Shown: piece by piece, positions 22,090 through 33,042 of the stretch
Layout of the letters: the number at the start of each line of letters is the position of its first letter
Numbering within the stretch: the first letter of the stretch is position 1
DNA from: Salvia splendens
Lineage: Eukaryota; Streptophyta; Magnoliopsida; Lamiales; Lamiaceae
Reading direction: 5' to 3'
NCBI RefSeq assembly: GCF_004379255.2
Contig: NC_056043.1
Span: forward strand, 744,001 to 808,000
DNA: 64,000 bases
Notes under the pieces: generated by a model
Told to the model about the DNA's origin: nothing
Seen by the model: only the letters and a program-made list of their open reading frames with translations
Database searches by the model: none
Made by a program: the position numbers and the translations under genes

Positions 22090-23264
22090 TGACTCGACTT
22101 ATTTTAACACAAGAGATTCCCGCAAGTGTACGGGGCTAGTGTAGCACAAAGCAAGCAAGAGTATCGTATCCCACAAGACAAAATGTATAAACTCAAGTAC
22201 CACGGACCGATGTTAACTACTATCTAGACAAATCAAAGGTTTGGTTTGATTCTTGGAAAAACAATTAAACATAAACAAGTTAAAAGCACGCAGCAAAGGA
22301 TAGGTTTCAAATAAGAGAATAAAGTAGAGCTTTGGATCCAACTACAACGAACACAATGTGAACAATTCAACAACTTCGATTACCCAATTGAAGTCTCTAG
22401 GATTACTAGGAAAGCCGCTAGTCTATGCTAAGCCCTCTCTCGAGTGCACTCAACCCTTTGATTAACCATTAATATTGAAGTCTCCCTCTAATACTTCACA
22501 ATTAACTCCGTAAAACAAAAGGCTCAAGCCCTCACTCTAGAATTCCTTCTCTCGAATGTAAATTATCTAGGTGTTGTTCATTCTTTTATCAATCCTAATT
22601 AGGTATCTCTCGATTACTCAAAACTAGGTCAACAAACTCAATTGGTAGCTAAGCAATTGAATTGAAAAAGCTCAAGAATGAAACAAAGGAATCACAAGGG
22701 CATAGGTAATCAAAAGTCCTTGAATTAATCAAAAGCGTTCATTGTAGTCTTCACCAAAACTCTACAAGAGATTTAGCTACTCATATGCAACACAAATTCA
22801 CAAGATAAATCCATAGAAAATAAGTTGGATAGCAAACTAATGAAAATACTCCCAAGGGTGGATTGGAGGGCAATTCGTCTTCGTCTTCAACCTTGTTGAG
22901 GGTTGGGATTCCTTGTCTTGCAAATCCGCTCTCAAACCTCTCCAAAACTACTGCTGGGCGTGTATTGTATCTCTGGTGTTGAAAACCTAGCTGTCTTTTA
23001 TACTCGGGGCGGAAATAAAGCATTTGTAACGCTCCGCACAAATCGCCCGGCCGGGTGATATGTAAGTGGGAAAACACCCGACCTGGTGTTTCCTCAGGAT
23101 CCCGTGTGTCGTACAAAACACCCGACCGGGTGATTTGGAATTTGGAAAACACCCGGTCGGGTTTTTCCTCTGGACCTCGACAGCTTCTTCGAAACACTCG
23201 ACCGGATGTTTTGGCCGTTGAAAAACACCCGACCGGGTGAACCCTCTGGACTTTTCAACACTTG
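22090..23264 (-). mobile_element. 5' LTR of the Athila-like element (about 1175 bp)
   Basis: On the minus strand it runs from TGAAAAGTCC (about 23264) to GTCGAGTCA (22090), directly before the primer site. The outer boundary is set by where the flanking repeat R1 begins; because TTTTCA is shared by LTR and flank, it is uncertain by a few bases. The U3 part holds the palindrome array listed separately. The other LTR of the element is not present. Confidence 0.7.
23044..23240. repeat. Array of six 14-bp palindromes in the LTR
   Basis: Variants of the palindrome CACCCGACCGGGTG occur at about 23044, 23077, 23119, 23149, 23193 and 23226, spaced 30-45 bp. Four keep most of the palindrome; two have a central or edge change. 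The repetition is denser than chance in such AT-rich surroundings. It could be a cluster of dimeric protein-binding sites in the promoter part of the LTR; that is inference. The same array is at about 41898-42094. Confidence 0.8.
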
Positions 23265-23651
23265 TTTATTTTCGCTCGCTACAAAGAAATCAACCTACTT
23301 ATTTAGCGGACCTATTTTACTTTTATTCTACTGCACTTCAACATTTTCCTAATTAGTGTCATAATAGTATTAGGCTAGTTTGAAATTTGAATTGATGTGT
23401 GGAAATTTGGGACTTTACAGTTTAGCCAAATTTGAACGTTATGCATGGTTGTTGTGCACAAGCACATCCAGGATTCAAGAATGCTTAACACAAGTATTAA
23501 GCGGCGTATATGATAAATCAACTTCAGTTCTCATGTTTTCAAAATTAACAAACTAATACTACTAGTCAAACACTTATAGCACGAGGTATTCTTCAGTAGA
23601 CTAAAAGTCATAGATAATACTCCCTCCTTCCGCGAATAAGAGTTCCGGGTT
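23253..23651. repeat. Repeat R1 (second copy R2 at 28651-30971)
   Basis: It shares TTTTCAACACTTGTTTATTT at one end, through GTCATAATA and CATCCAGGATTCAAGAATG, to GCGAATAAGAGTTCCGGG at the other, with few differences from R2. R1 lacks the Harbinger transposon that interrupts R2 and so shows the empty site. R1 and R2 are direct repeats on either side of P450 copy C. Confidence 0.85.
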
Positions 23652-23819
23652 TTACGATATGTTAAGAAAAATGGGTGAGTAAAAGTTAGTGGAATATGAG
23701 TCTCACTCATCTATATTAGTTTTAAAAGAAATGGGAGTGGAATGATTTAATGAATTATGGAGCTTATATACCATTACAATTAAAATGAATCGAGACTCTT
23801 ATTTGCGGACGGATCAAAA
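23620..23819. mobile_element. Stowaway-like MITE (about 200 bp)
   Basis: Left TA-CTCCCTCCTTCCGCGAATA and right GACTCTTATTTGCGGACGGA are inverted repeats; the right boundary near TA at 23820 is approximate. The same left end occurs at 30936-30966 beside P450 copy D, where the rest of the MITE is missing. Copy in unit 2: about 42474-42673. Confidence 0.65.
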
Positions 23820-23905
23820 TAGAAACACAAGATCCTATTTGCATACAGAAGAAGTACTGGTCAAACATTTATAGCACGAGGTATTCATCATTAGACTAAA
23901 ATCTA

Positions 23906-24224
23906 CTCCGTCCATCCTAGTTTAAGAGTCCTATTTTGCCTTTTTTGTCTGTCTCATTTTAAGAGTCCTATTTAGAATTTACCATATTTGGGCATAAAAT
24001 TTAACTTTATTGTTGATGAAATTTACATTCAAATGTCATTACTTTCATAAAATAAAACAAAACAAAATCTTAAACATACAAAAAGTCAAAAGGGTCTCAC
24101 TTTCCACTACCTCACTTCAATTAATATACACTCCAACAACCATTACCTCATTTCAATTATTACACACTCCAACAATTTCTTAAAACTCCTTTAATAATTG
24201 CACTCCTAAGTGGGACAAAGGAAG
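23906..24224. mobile_element. Stowaway-like MITE (319 bp)
   Basis: Left TA-CTCCGTCCATCCTAGTTTA and right CACTCCTAAGTGGGACAAAG then GAAG-TA. Noncoding. Copy in unit 2: about 42760-43078. Confidence 0.6.
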
Positions 24225-24461
24225 TATATACTAGTCACACATGTGTAGCAATACTAGTCACACACGAGGTGTAGTCCTCATTAGACTAAAATTTATATGG
24301 ATGCACGATAAATAATAGACTAAATTTAAAATATGGACACCTCGTATGTCCCACTCCTTAATTCCTCGTACGTAGTGATATCAGTTGGACGTGAAAGAGT
24401 GACCAAATTTACAAAATTAAAAGAAACTCTAATTTCTTGAAAAATTAGTTTTTATTTAATA

Positions 24462-24609
24462 TTCCTTCGTCTCATAAAAGTAGAAACTTTTGGGATATTA
24501 TTATTGAGAATGGAGCTCACCTAATAAAAGAGTTCCTAAAATAGAAGTTTGATATTTTTATGAGATTGATGAAAATGGAAAATTGTTTATTTTTGTGGGA
24601 CAGATGGAG
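24462..24609. mobile_element. Stowaway-like MITE (148 bp)
   Basis: Left TA-TTCCTTCGTCTCATAAAAGT and right TTATTTTTGTGGGACAGATG then GAG-TA. Short and noncoding, about 540 bp downstream of the copy C stop codon. Copy in unit 2: about 43316-43463. Confidence 0.55.
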
Positions 24610-25147
24610 TATATAAAAACTGATTGCAAAACAATTATTTTCCATTATTTATATGTGGTGCCGAACCCTCTACCAACTAAAAATAAAATAATGGATATAA
24701 AATAAATATGAGAAAAAATGCTTATTTAGACTATTTAACGTTGGTTTGTATTTCTTGTGAGAATTTCAAGTCATTTTGAAACTCTGAATTTTTCAGCTTC
24801 GGCAATTGGGAATGCTCATGTTATAATCCATGATTACTTTCAATTTTCGCCTGTGATCGAACAAAATACACAATTGTTTTGGTAAGGAGGGTGTTAAATC
24901 TCATTAAACCTAAACGAAAATTCAAACTATTTAATTTAAATAAATACGTGAAGAGAATGAGAGTTTAGGGTCTATTAAAAGGTACTTCTTATTATTGATG
25001 ATTCCAAACATATGATGTAGTTACATCACTTATAGAAAGGAAATCATCTAATCCTATCGGTTCAAATAAAAGCATCAAGGGAAATGAACCGAAAAGAAAA
25101 ACCCTTGAAGGAGTCCACGACTCTACAAAAAGTATTACAATTCCTTA

Positions 25148-26773
25148 CTATGGCTTCTCATATGGAGTTGCCATCACATGTAAATTTTGTATTCTTGAAG
25201 CTGTGTTTCCAATATTTTCAGTCATATCAAAATCCTCAGCCTTGACACCTTCTGGAAGTTTCCAGTCGAAGTGGTAGAGCAGTTGAGCTAGAGCCGACTC
25301 CATAGCAGCCAGACCGAACGAAGTCCCGGGACATATTCTTCTTCCGATTCCAAATGGCAAGTACTTAAAATCACTACCCACGAAACTCAGTTCTTCATTC
25401 TCGAATCTCTCGGGCTCAAACGTCTCCGGATCTTTCCAGTACCTCAGGTCCCTCTGCATCGCCCAAATATTTACCATCACCATTGACCCAGCCGGTATGG
25501 TGTATCCATCGATCACGTGCTCATCGATGCAAGCTCTAGGCAGCATCGGAGCAGGAGGGTGCAACCTCAGAGTCTCTTTGATCACCAGCTTTAGATACTT
25601 CATATCATGAACGGCGTCGTTTTGTTCAATGCTAGCTCTATTTCCTTTCAAGGCCTGTCTTACTTCCGCTTGTACCTTGGCCATCACTCGAGGGTGCCTC
25701 AACAGTTCTACCAGAGTCCAATCAGTAGTTGACGCTGACGTATCAGTTCCAGCAGTGAACATATCCTGTATTTTATTAAATACACATTATAGCTAGTACT
25801 ATTGTGTTATTTAAATCAATTTCATTAATAGAGAGAATATATATAGATATATACTTACAAACAAAACAGCCTTGATGTTGTTGTCATCAATTGGATACTG
25901 GAGCTGCCCTTCTTCCTTAGCCCTGAGAAACACATCAACCAAATCCTCACTCCCAAACTCCGAATTCCCCAATCTCCGCCCACCGGATTCCGCCCGGTTA
26001 CTCCTATGGCGAGCGATGACATCATCGAGAATCGCATCGAGCCTGCGCCGCATCACCTTCATGAGCTGCAGCTTCCTCCAGCTCATCACGTCGGCGATTC
26101 TAGACGACGGAAACAGATCCACAATCTCAAAGCCTGCGACCATCTTTTGCGAATCCGCCATCGTCTTCAGCAGCATCTCATTATCCTTGCAGGCAGCGCC
26201 AAAGGCAGCGCGGCAAGTGACAGAACTCGCCATTGCAAACAACTTCTCAGTGATATTCACTGCGTTTCCAGAAGATTCGCGCAACGATTTGACCAAGCGA
26301 GCTGACTCGTCTTCTCGAATCGATTGAAACAAGTCCACCATTTTGGGGCTGAAGAGTTCGCTGATGCAGAGCTTCCTCATCTGGCGCCAGTAACCGCCGC
26401 AGGGGCTGAAGCCGAGGTCGGTGCGGTCGTACCACATGATCTTACTCGCCACGCTCTGAGGCCGCTCTGCGAAGCCTGGGTCGAGATCTTTCAGCATCTT
26501 CTTCGCCATCTCTGGAGACGAGACGACGATGGTGTTGGACTCCCCGAGCTTGAGGTGCATCAAGGGGCCGTGCTGGTTCGATAGATCTCTGAAGCAGCGG
26601 AAGGGAGGATCACTCATTTGGTGAAGGTTTCCGATTATAGGAAGTTTTCGGGGGCCGGGTGGAAGCTGTTTTGTTGATTTGCTATTTTTGGATATCTTCT
26701 TCCCTTCATTGAAGAGGAAGAAGAAGATTGCAGAGAGAATGAGAGTAGAAACGATTGGTATTAGCTCGACCAT
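25148..26773 (-). CDS. CYP71-type cytochrome P450, copy C (intact)
   Basis: Exon 1 is 26773-25859 and exon 2 is 25765-25148, joined over a 93-bp GT-AG intron in phase 0, giving 510 aa. Residues about 3-21 form a membrane anchor; PPGP hinge at 38-41; GGYWRQMRK (C-helix); AGTDTS (I-helix oxygen-activation site) at 310-315; ExxR at 369-372 (KETLRLHPP); PERF; and haem loop FGIGRRICPG with Cys450. Length and motifs are complete. Family knowledge: an ER-bound haem monooxygenase using NADPH-P450 reductase, in families that often oxidise terpenoids; the substrate cannot be read from sequence. An upstream ATG at 26797 is in frame, but the TATA box is only about 24 bp above it, so 26773 is preferred. 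An apparently identical copy is C'. Subfamily CYP71D is plausible, not proven. Confidence 0.92.
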
Positions 26774-26820
26774 GTTTTTGGTTTTGATCGAATACAACTA
26801 GGGAGAGAATCGATGTTTGC

Positions 26821-26828
26821 TATATATA
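26821..26828 (-). promoter_or_regulatory. TATA box of P450 copy C
   Basis: On the minus strand TTTATATATAGC lies about 48 bp upstream of the preferred ATG (26773). This spacing leaves a short leader of roughly 15-20 nt if transcription starts about 30 bp below the box. Equivalent site in unit 2: about 45675-45682. Confidence 0.6.
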
Positions 26829-26972
26829 AACACAATCTCACAATTTTCTTTTTTTTTAATTGGCAAATAAACATAAATTTAAAGGTTGCGAGGGATCACC
26901 AACTTAACATTCCCATAATTTTCTTTTTTTTTATTTAATTGGCAAATAAAACAAAATTTCTAAAAGTAACTA

Positions 26973-27164
26973 CTCCCTCCGTCCTAAGGAAAATGATCTC
27001 TTCCTTGGGTGGCATGAGATTTTGTATGTGTGTTAAGTATAGAGAGTAAAGTAAGAGAGATGAAATAGAGTAGAAAAAAAGGTGTTTCCGTTTTTAGTAA
27101 TGGATCATCTTAGTTGGGACAGATCGAAAAGGAAAGTGAGTCATCTTCAATAGGACGGAGGGAG
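26973..27164. mobile_element. Stowaway-like MITE in the copy C promoter region (192 bp)
   Basis: Left TA-CTCCCTCCGTCCTAAGGA and right ATAGGACGGAGGGAG-TA are near-perfect inverted ends. It lies about 150 bp upstream of the TATA box, so it may affect expression (inference). Copy in unit 2: about 45827-46018. Confidence 0.75.
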
Positions 27165-28650
27165 TATATTATAATGATTTGAACATTCTTAAGTGCAAGT
27201 ATGCATGCATGTGCTTATTTTCAACATTCTAAAATCTAGAGACAATAATGTTTCTATTTTTCGAATTTTGTCATTTAGAGTGGGACATCAAAAAAAAAAA
27301 CAATGGTTCACTTAGAGTAGAACAAAGGGAGTAAATATATCTCAGTGTTGATTGAGAATTATTTCACCTCATCTTTCTTATTTTATTTCTATTTTGTTTT
27401 ACTCTCTTCACAATAACCTTGTAAAAATTTATTAAAAGTTAAAGTGGAAAAAGTAAAATAAGAGAGAAATAAAGTAAGAAAGTTTAGTAGAGAGTAAAAT
27501 ATGAGAAAAAATAAAGTAAGAAAGCTGAAAAGAGAGTAAAATAGAAGAGAAAATAAAACTTTAAAAAAAAGAAAATAACTTAAATTGTTTAAAAGAAACT
27601 CAAAAGGGATACGACTTATATAGCTTATATCAGCAAATGTCACTTACATTTGCTTCTTGAAAATTTTAGTGGTTACAAGTTAATGTATATAGACTTTATT
27701 TCTAATTATGTTGTGCAACTATAATGTAAAGACAATCATTTTCTCTAAGATAAAAAATATCTCAACTTTTTAAATTTAATTTAACTCTTCCGATTTTTTT
27801 ACAAAATATTGTACTAAATCAAAAGTAATTTTAAAATGATACAAACGATAGTGTAACTAGTGCGGAGTATGTTGATATTCAATGAATGTTGTCTGATTTA
27901 GATCTCCAATTCATTTTTGCACACAATATACCAATCTATTTATATAATCAAACCGCTATGAGAATGTCAGTTGTATAACATATGTCAGTTTATTTTGACC
28001 TTTATCTATATACTTATCTGTCTTATTATAATTGAGGCTTTTTTTTGGCACGAGCTTTATGAAAATTATATTAAAAAAAGTGAAGTAAAGAGAGAACCGT
28101 AAAAGAGAAAATAAATTAAAAACATAAAGAAAGAATGAAATAGATGAGAGGATAAGTTTAAGAAATTAATAATGTTATTTTTTGCTTAAATGAAAAATGA
28201 TCATTTTAGGTGGAACGGGGAGGAAGTAACTATTATTAAAAAAAATTGACCCATAAACACAGACATTTTAACTAGTGAATGTATCATTATAACACAGAAG
28301 AGCATATTATTATGCATGTAATATATCAATATTATGTATATACACATATCATATACATATGAAATGAAAATAATAAAGATCACTCTGATTGTGGAAACGT
28401 GGAGTAATTTTAGAATATGCCACAACTATCTTAGTTTTAATGGAATAAATATTCTTTTCTATTTAAATTAATTATAAAATATTACAATATTTGAAGCTTT
28501 GATGAAATTAGATCAATAAATCAAATAAATATTAATAATTTTAATTGTGATTTGAGTTGTGCTTGAACACAATCTATATGTAGATATGCAAGGACAAGTA
28601 TTGACACCTGAGATTTTTGAATTTTCCTTTTCATTTATTCTCGGCTAAAA
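27165..28650. other. AT-rich spacer upstream of P450 copy C
   Basis: No gene seen. It contains purine-rich AGAGAGTAAAATAAGAGA-like simple sequence at about 27460-27560 and MITE-like ends near 28020 and 28225 (TTATTATAATTGAGGC and GTGGAACGGGGAGG). Distal promoter elements of copy C may lie here. The unit 2 counterpart is about 46018-47503. Confidence 0.5.
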
Positions 28651-28899
28651 TTTTCAACACTTGTTTATTTTCCCTCGCTACAAAGAAATCAACCTACTTA
28701 TTTAGCCGACCTATTTTACTTTTATTCTACTGCACTTCAACATTTTCCTAATTAGTGTCATAATAATATTAGGCTAGTTTGAAATTTGAATTGATGTGTG
28801 GAAATTTGGGACTTCACAGTTTAGCCAAATTTGAACGTTATGCATGGTTGTTGTGCACAAGCACATCCAGGATTCAAGAATGGTCAACACAAGTATTAA

Positions 28900-30814
28900 G
28901 AGCATCCGTAATGGCGGACTTCGCCGTGGAATTCCCACGGATGTGCCGGAATTCCGTGGCGGACGTCCGCCATTAGGCACGAATGGCACGGATACGGAAT
29001 TGAGTTGAGGATGTCGCAGGTCCGCGGCCTTCCGCGGAATTCCGCAGGGACGTCCGCCATTGCGTCGACTCCCGCGGAATTCCGCTCGAAATTCCGATTT
29101 TTTTTATTTTTTTTGTAATGTTTATATATACTGCTCGTTGAATTTCACTTCATTCGCACCACTTGTTTTAACAAGTTTCTCTCTCTCTAAATTTCTTTTA
29201 TATAATAGTAATGGCTGGTAATGGTAGTGGTAGTGGTAGTGGCCATCACGAAGACCCTATGGCTCGGATTTGGGCACATGTGCGGGAAGCCGCTGCGAGA
29301 GAGGAACAAGCGGCCTTGGCGCCGGCGGTGCCTCGACCCATCCATCGTTGCACTATAGTATCCTGCGACCATCTCGCGGCCCACCGTCGGTTGTACGATG
29401 ACTACTTTGCGCCAGAGCCACGGTTTGGGGAGAACCTATTTCGGCGACGGTTTATGCGTATCGTTGGCGCTTTGGAGCATCGATACGGGTATTTCAGGGT
29501 GCGGGAGAATGCAGCGGGTAAACCCGGCCACACGCCGATCCAGAAGTGCACTGCCGTAATCAGGCAGTTGGCGTACGGAGGTGCGGACCTCCACATCGGC
29601 GAGTCGACAGCCCGCGAGTGCCTGAAGTATTTTTGTCAAGGCGTGAGAGAGTTATTAGGGGATAGGTATCTTCGGAAGCCTACCCCCGAAGATTGTCAGG
29701 CTCTGCTGGATATGTACGGGTCTCAACACGGCTTCCCGGGGATGCTGGGCAACATAGATTGTATGCACTAGGAATGGAAGAATTATCCCGCTGCCTGGAA
29801 AGGGATGTACACTACCGGTTTCAAGGCCAAGAATCCTACGATGATCCTTCAAGCGGTAGCTGACTACCGGTTGTGGATTTGGCACGCCTATTTTGGAGTA
29901 GCCGGGGCGAACAACGACATCAACGTCCTCCAGTCGTCGCCCCTTTTCAACGACCAATGCATGGGCGTTGGTCCGGCCGTCAACTTCGTCGCCAACGGCA
30001 ACCAACACAACATGGGCTATTATTTGGCGGATGGGATATACCCGATGTGGCCCGTCTTTGTGAAGACAATCAGATGCCCAACGGATGAGAAGAAGGTATA
30101 CTTTGTGCAACGTTAGGAGGCAGCGCGCAAGGATGTGGAGCGGGCATTTGGTGTGCTCCAAGCTCGATGGGCGGCAGTGAAGGGTCCGTCACGGCTGTGG
30201 TACGTTGACAGCATCGCCGACATCATGTACGCATGTATTATCATGCACAACATGATCGTCGAAGATGAAGGCCCAGCACTGACCGATTAGGCCAACGATG
30301 ATGCTGACGCTGCGTGTCCAAGCCAAGGCGTGGCCACGAGCAATGTAAGCATGAGGATACCCCATGACAACGTCGATCGAGTCCGTGCATTTGCCGACAT
30401 GCGCCAAAACAAGCTCACGTTCGACTCCAGAACGATATTATCGAAGAAGTGTGGCGGGTAGGGGTCGTCGTTAATGTAGTTTTTAATTATTGAAATGTAT
30501 TTTTTTTAATTTGGTGTTATGTACTTTTCTTTTTTTAATGGAATTTTTCCCCATTTGTGTCGAAATTTTAATTCCGTAATTTGTTTACTTCCGGAAATTG
30601 GTTAATTTTTGAATTTGTGAATTTTTTTTAATGTGGTAATTCCGTCAGGAATTCCGCAGGGGAATTCCGCCACTGTGCAGTGGGAAGTCCGTATGACGTG
30701 GCAGAGCAGTGGGAAGTCCTTATGACGTGGCAGAGTAGTGGGAAGTCCTTCTGACGTGGCAGTGGGAATTCCGTAGGGAATTCCGCCGGGACATCCGCAC
30801 CACTGCGGATGCCC
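28900..30814 (+). mobile_element. PIF/Harbinger DNA transposon (1915 bp)
   Basis: It is flanked by TAA (28897-28899 and 30815-30817), the 3-bp target type of this superfamily. Terminal inverted repeats are GAGCATCCGTAATGGCGG on the left and GGGCATCCGCAGTGGTGCGG as reverse complement of the right end. GGAATTCC-rich subterminal repeats occur at both ends. R1 (near 23510) keeps the unfilled site AGTATTAAGCGG. It encodes a broken transposase and no visible Myb-like second protein. Confidence 0.93.
29211..30461 (+). pseudogene. PIF/Harbinger transposase with three in-frame TAG stops
   Basis: A single frame of 416 codons starts at the ATG at 29211 and keeps the same frame to 30459-30461. It is interrupted only by TAG at 29769, 30114 and 30288. 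The DDE_4-type catalytic triad is visible: Asp in GNIDCMH, Asp in GANNDINVL, and Glu in DVERAFGVLQARW. The N-terminus is Gly/Ser-rich, followed by FRRRFMRIVGAL and STARECLKYFC. The first stop replaces the Trp expected after CMH; the second probably replaces a Gln before EAARKDVE. No frameshift is seen. A TATA-like sequence lies at about 29120. As written it cannot make a full transposase. Confidence 0.9.
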
Positions 30815-30972
30815 TAAGCGGAGTATATGATAAATCAACTTCAGTTCTCATGTTTTCAAAATTAACAAACTAATACTACTAGTCAAACACTTATAGCACG
30901 AGGTATTCTTCAGTAGACTAAAAGTCATAGATAATACTCCCTTCGTCCGCGAATAAGAGTTCCGGGTACTTC

Positions 30973-32565
30973 ATGAATACCAAATCAACGAAAATGCTGC
31001 CACCCGGCCTGAAAAAAATTCTTATAATCGGAAACCTTCATCAGATGAGCAACCCCCCTTCCGCTGCTTCAGAGATCTATCCAACCAACACGGCCCTTGA
31101 TGTACCTCAAGCTCGGGGAGTGCAACGCCGTCATCGTCTCGTCCCCAGAGATGGCGAGAACAGTACTTAAAGATCTCGACCCAAGCTTCGCTGACCGCGT
31201 GCAGAACGTGGCCAACAGGATCATGTGGTACGACGGCAGAGACATCGCCTCCAGCCCCTACGGAGACTACTGGCGCCAGATGACAAAGCTCTGCATCAAC
31301 GACCTTCTTAGCCCGAAAATGGTGCGCTTGTTCCAATCCATCCGCGAAGAGGAGTCCGGTCGATTAGTCAATTCGTTGCGCGAATCTTGTGGAGGCACTG
31401 TCAATTTATCGGAGAAGTTGTTTTCGTATTCGAGCTCCATTACTTGCCGCGCTGCCTTCGGTAGCGTGAGCGTGGACAGTGAGGCGTTGATTAAGATGAT
31501 GGTGGATTCGATGAAGATGGTCGGAGGCTTTGAGATGGCGGATATGTTCCCGTCGTCTAGAATCATCTGCGCGTTGAGCTGGAGGAAGGTGCGGCTCATG
31601 AAGGCGATGCGGCACAAGCTCCATCGGATTCTTGATGATATTATCGATCACCACAGAAGGAACCGAGCGGAATCCGGTGGCCGGAGATTCAAGGATGAGG
31701 ATTTGGTTGATGTGTTCCTTAAGGCTAAGGAAGAAGAGGAGCTCAAGTTTCCAATTGATAACCACAACATAAAGGTTGTGTTGTTTGTAAGTACTAAAAT
31801 TACATTTAACTTTAATCACATTTCACTAATTTTCAACCTATTTCTTAAAATAGATATCGAGTCAAAGTGAGACATTTAATTCTGGACAGAGAGAGTATAT
31901 CTCTTTACTCTTTATTAGAGGTATTCTATTTCAATTTACGAAAATTGGATTTTAATACTAACATTAATGCAGGATGCGTTCACTTCTGGAACTGATACTT
32001 CCGCGGCAGCTATTGACTGGACCATGGTAGAGCTGATGAGGCACCCTCGACTGATGGCCAAGGTACAAGCTGAAATAAGACAAGCACTAAAAGAGAACAA
32101 TGAACAAGAAAATGATCTAAAATATCTAAAACTCGTGATCAAAGAGACTCTGAGGCTGCACCCTCCGGCTCCAATGCTGCCTAAAGCTTGCAACAAGGAA
32201 CACGTGATCAACGGATACACCATACAGGCTGGATCTATGGTGATGGTCAATATTTGGGCCAAGCAAAGGGACCCGAGATATTGGAAAGATTCGGAGATGT
32301 TTAATCCCGAGAGGTTCGAGAGTGAAGATCTGAATTTCGTAGGCAGTGATTTTAAATACTTGCCATTTGGATTCGGTAGGAGTATGTGCCCCGGGTTGAC
32401 GTTCGGTTTGGCTTCTGCTGAGTCGGCTCTTGTCCAACTACTCTAAAACTCCGATTGGAAACTTCCGGAGAGTGTTAGGGCCCAAGATTTGACATGATAG
32501 AAAATGTGAGAATAACAGCTACAAGACAACAAAATTTGTCTGTGGTCGTCACTCCATACAAGTAG
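30973..32565 (+). pseudogene. CYP71-type cytochrome P450 pseudogene, copy D
   Basis: Transcribed toward the right, opposite to copy C. It begins abruptly after a MITE fragment and lacks the promoter and membrane anchor. Exon 1 (to 31786) has two 1-bp deletions near 31056 and 31108 and is then open from 31097, with GDYWRQM and DLVDVFLKAKEEE. A GTAAGT donor and TGCAG acceptor bound a 186-bp intron. Exon 2 (from 31973) has SGTDTSAAAIDW, KETLRLHPPAPMLP and the haem loop FGFGRSMCPG. TAA at 32444-32446 replaces a conserved Tyr, and a 1-bp loss near 32495 follows. About 130 bp downstream a Copia element is inserted. Not functional. Confidence 0.9.
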
Positions 32566-32695
32566 GAAAGTAAAGAGCTGTAATAGTTCTTATTTTATGC
32601 AGAGTTGAAAAACTCATTCGAGGGTTTTTCTTTTCGGTTCTTTTCCCTTGACGCCTTTACTTGAACCGATATGGTTAGGTAATTTCCTTTGTAAG

Positions 32696-32997
32696 TGTTA
32701 GATGATTGATTGCATGGAATGCATGGAGCTTAATCAAGCTCATTAATCGACTGTTGGAGGAGGTTAAGCATGAGAGAATCTGAGCCGTCCATTGCATGAT
32801 TAGTTAGTCAATGAATACTAGCCGTTGGATTAGATTCGGTTAGTTATGAAAGGTTAGTTGAGTTGTATACATCTACAACACTTGTATCTTCTTAATTCTG
32901 TAATTCACATTCATTGAATAAGATTTCCTTTCCCAAAAATCTGAGCTCTCAAGTTTCATCATCTTTCAATTCTCAATCGTTGATAACAACATTTACA
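32696..32997 (+). mobile_element. 5' LTR of the Copia-1 element (unit 1)
   Basis: 302 bp, TGTTAGATG to CATTTACA, preceded by target duplication GTAAG (32691-32695) and followed by the primer-site region TTGGCGCCGTCTGCCGG. It matches the 3' LTR at 57693-57994 with about six differences. Confidence 0.92.
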
Positions 32998-33042
32998 ATT
33001 GGCGCCGTCTGCCGGAAGCGAATCAAGATTCTGAGTTTGTGA

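Larger units (their letters stand above)
28651..30971. repeat. Repeat R2, interrupted by the Harbinger element
   Basis: The flank sequence matches R1 on both sides of the transposon: 28651-28899 and 30815-30971. The match ends at the GCGAATAAGAGTTCCGGG MITE fragment, directly before the truncated P450 copy D. Unit 2 counterpart: about 47504-49824. Confidence 0.85.

Noticed and set aside
22781..23197. 138-codon minus-strand frame with repeated Arg/Pro-rich motif
   Set aside because: The repeated peptide is a translation of the palindromic LTR array, so it is noncoding LTR sequence.
23044..23240. Palindrome array as a CRISPR array
   Set aside because: Plant nuclear context inside an LTR; repeats are 14 bp and variable with uneven spacing, and there are no Cas genes.
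25855..26584. Several open frames antisense to or overlapping P450 exon 1
   Set aside because: They are shadows of the conserved coding sequence and recur antisense to every P450 copy.
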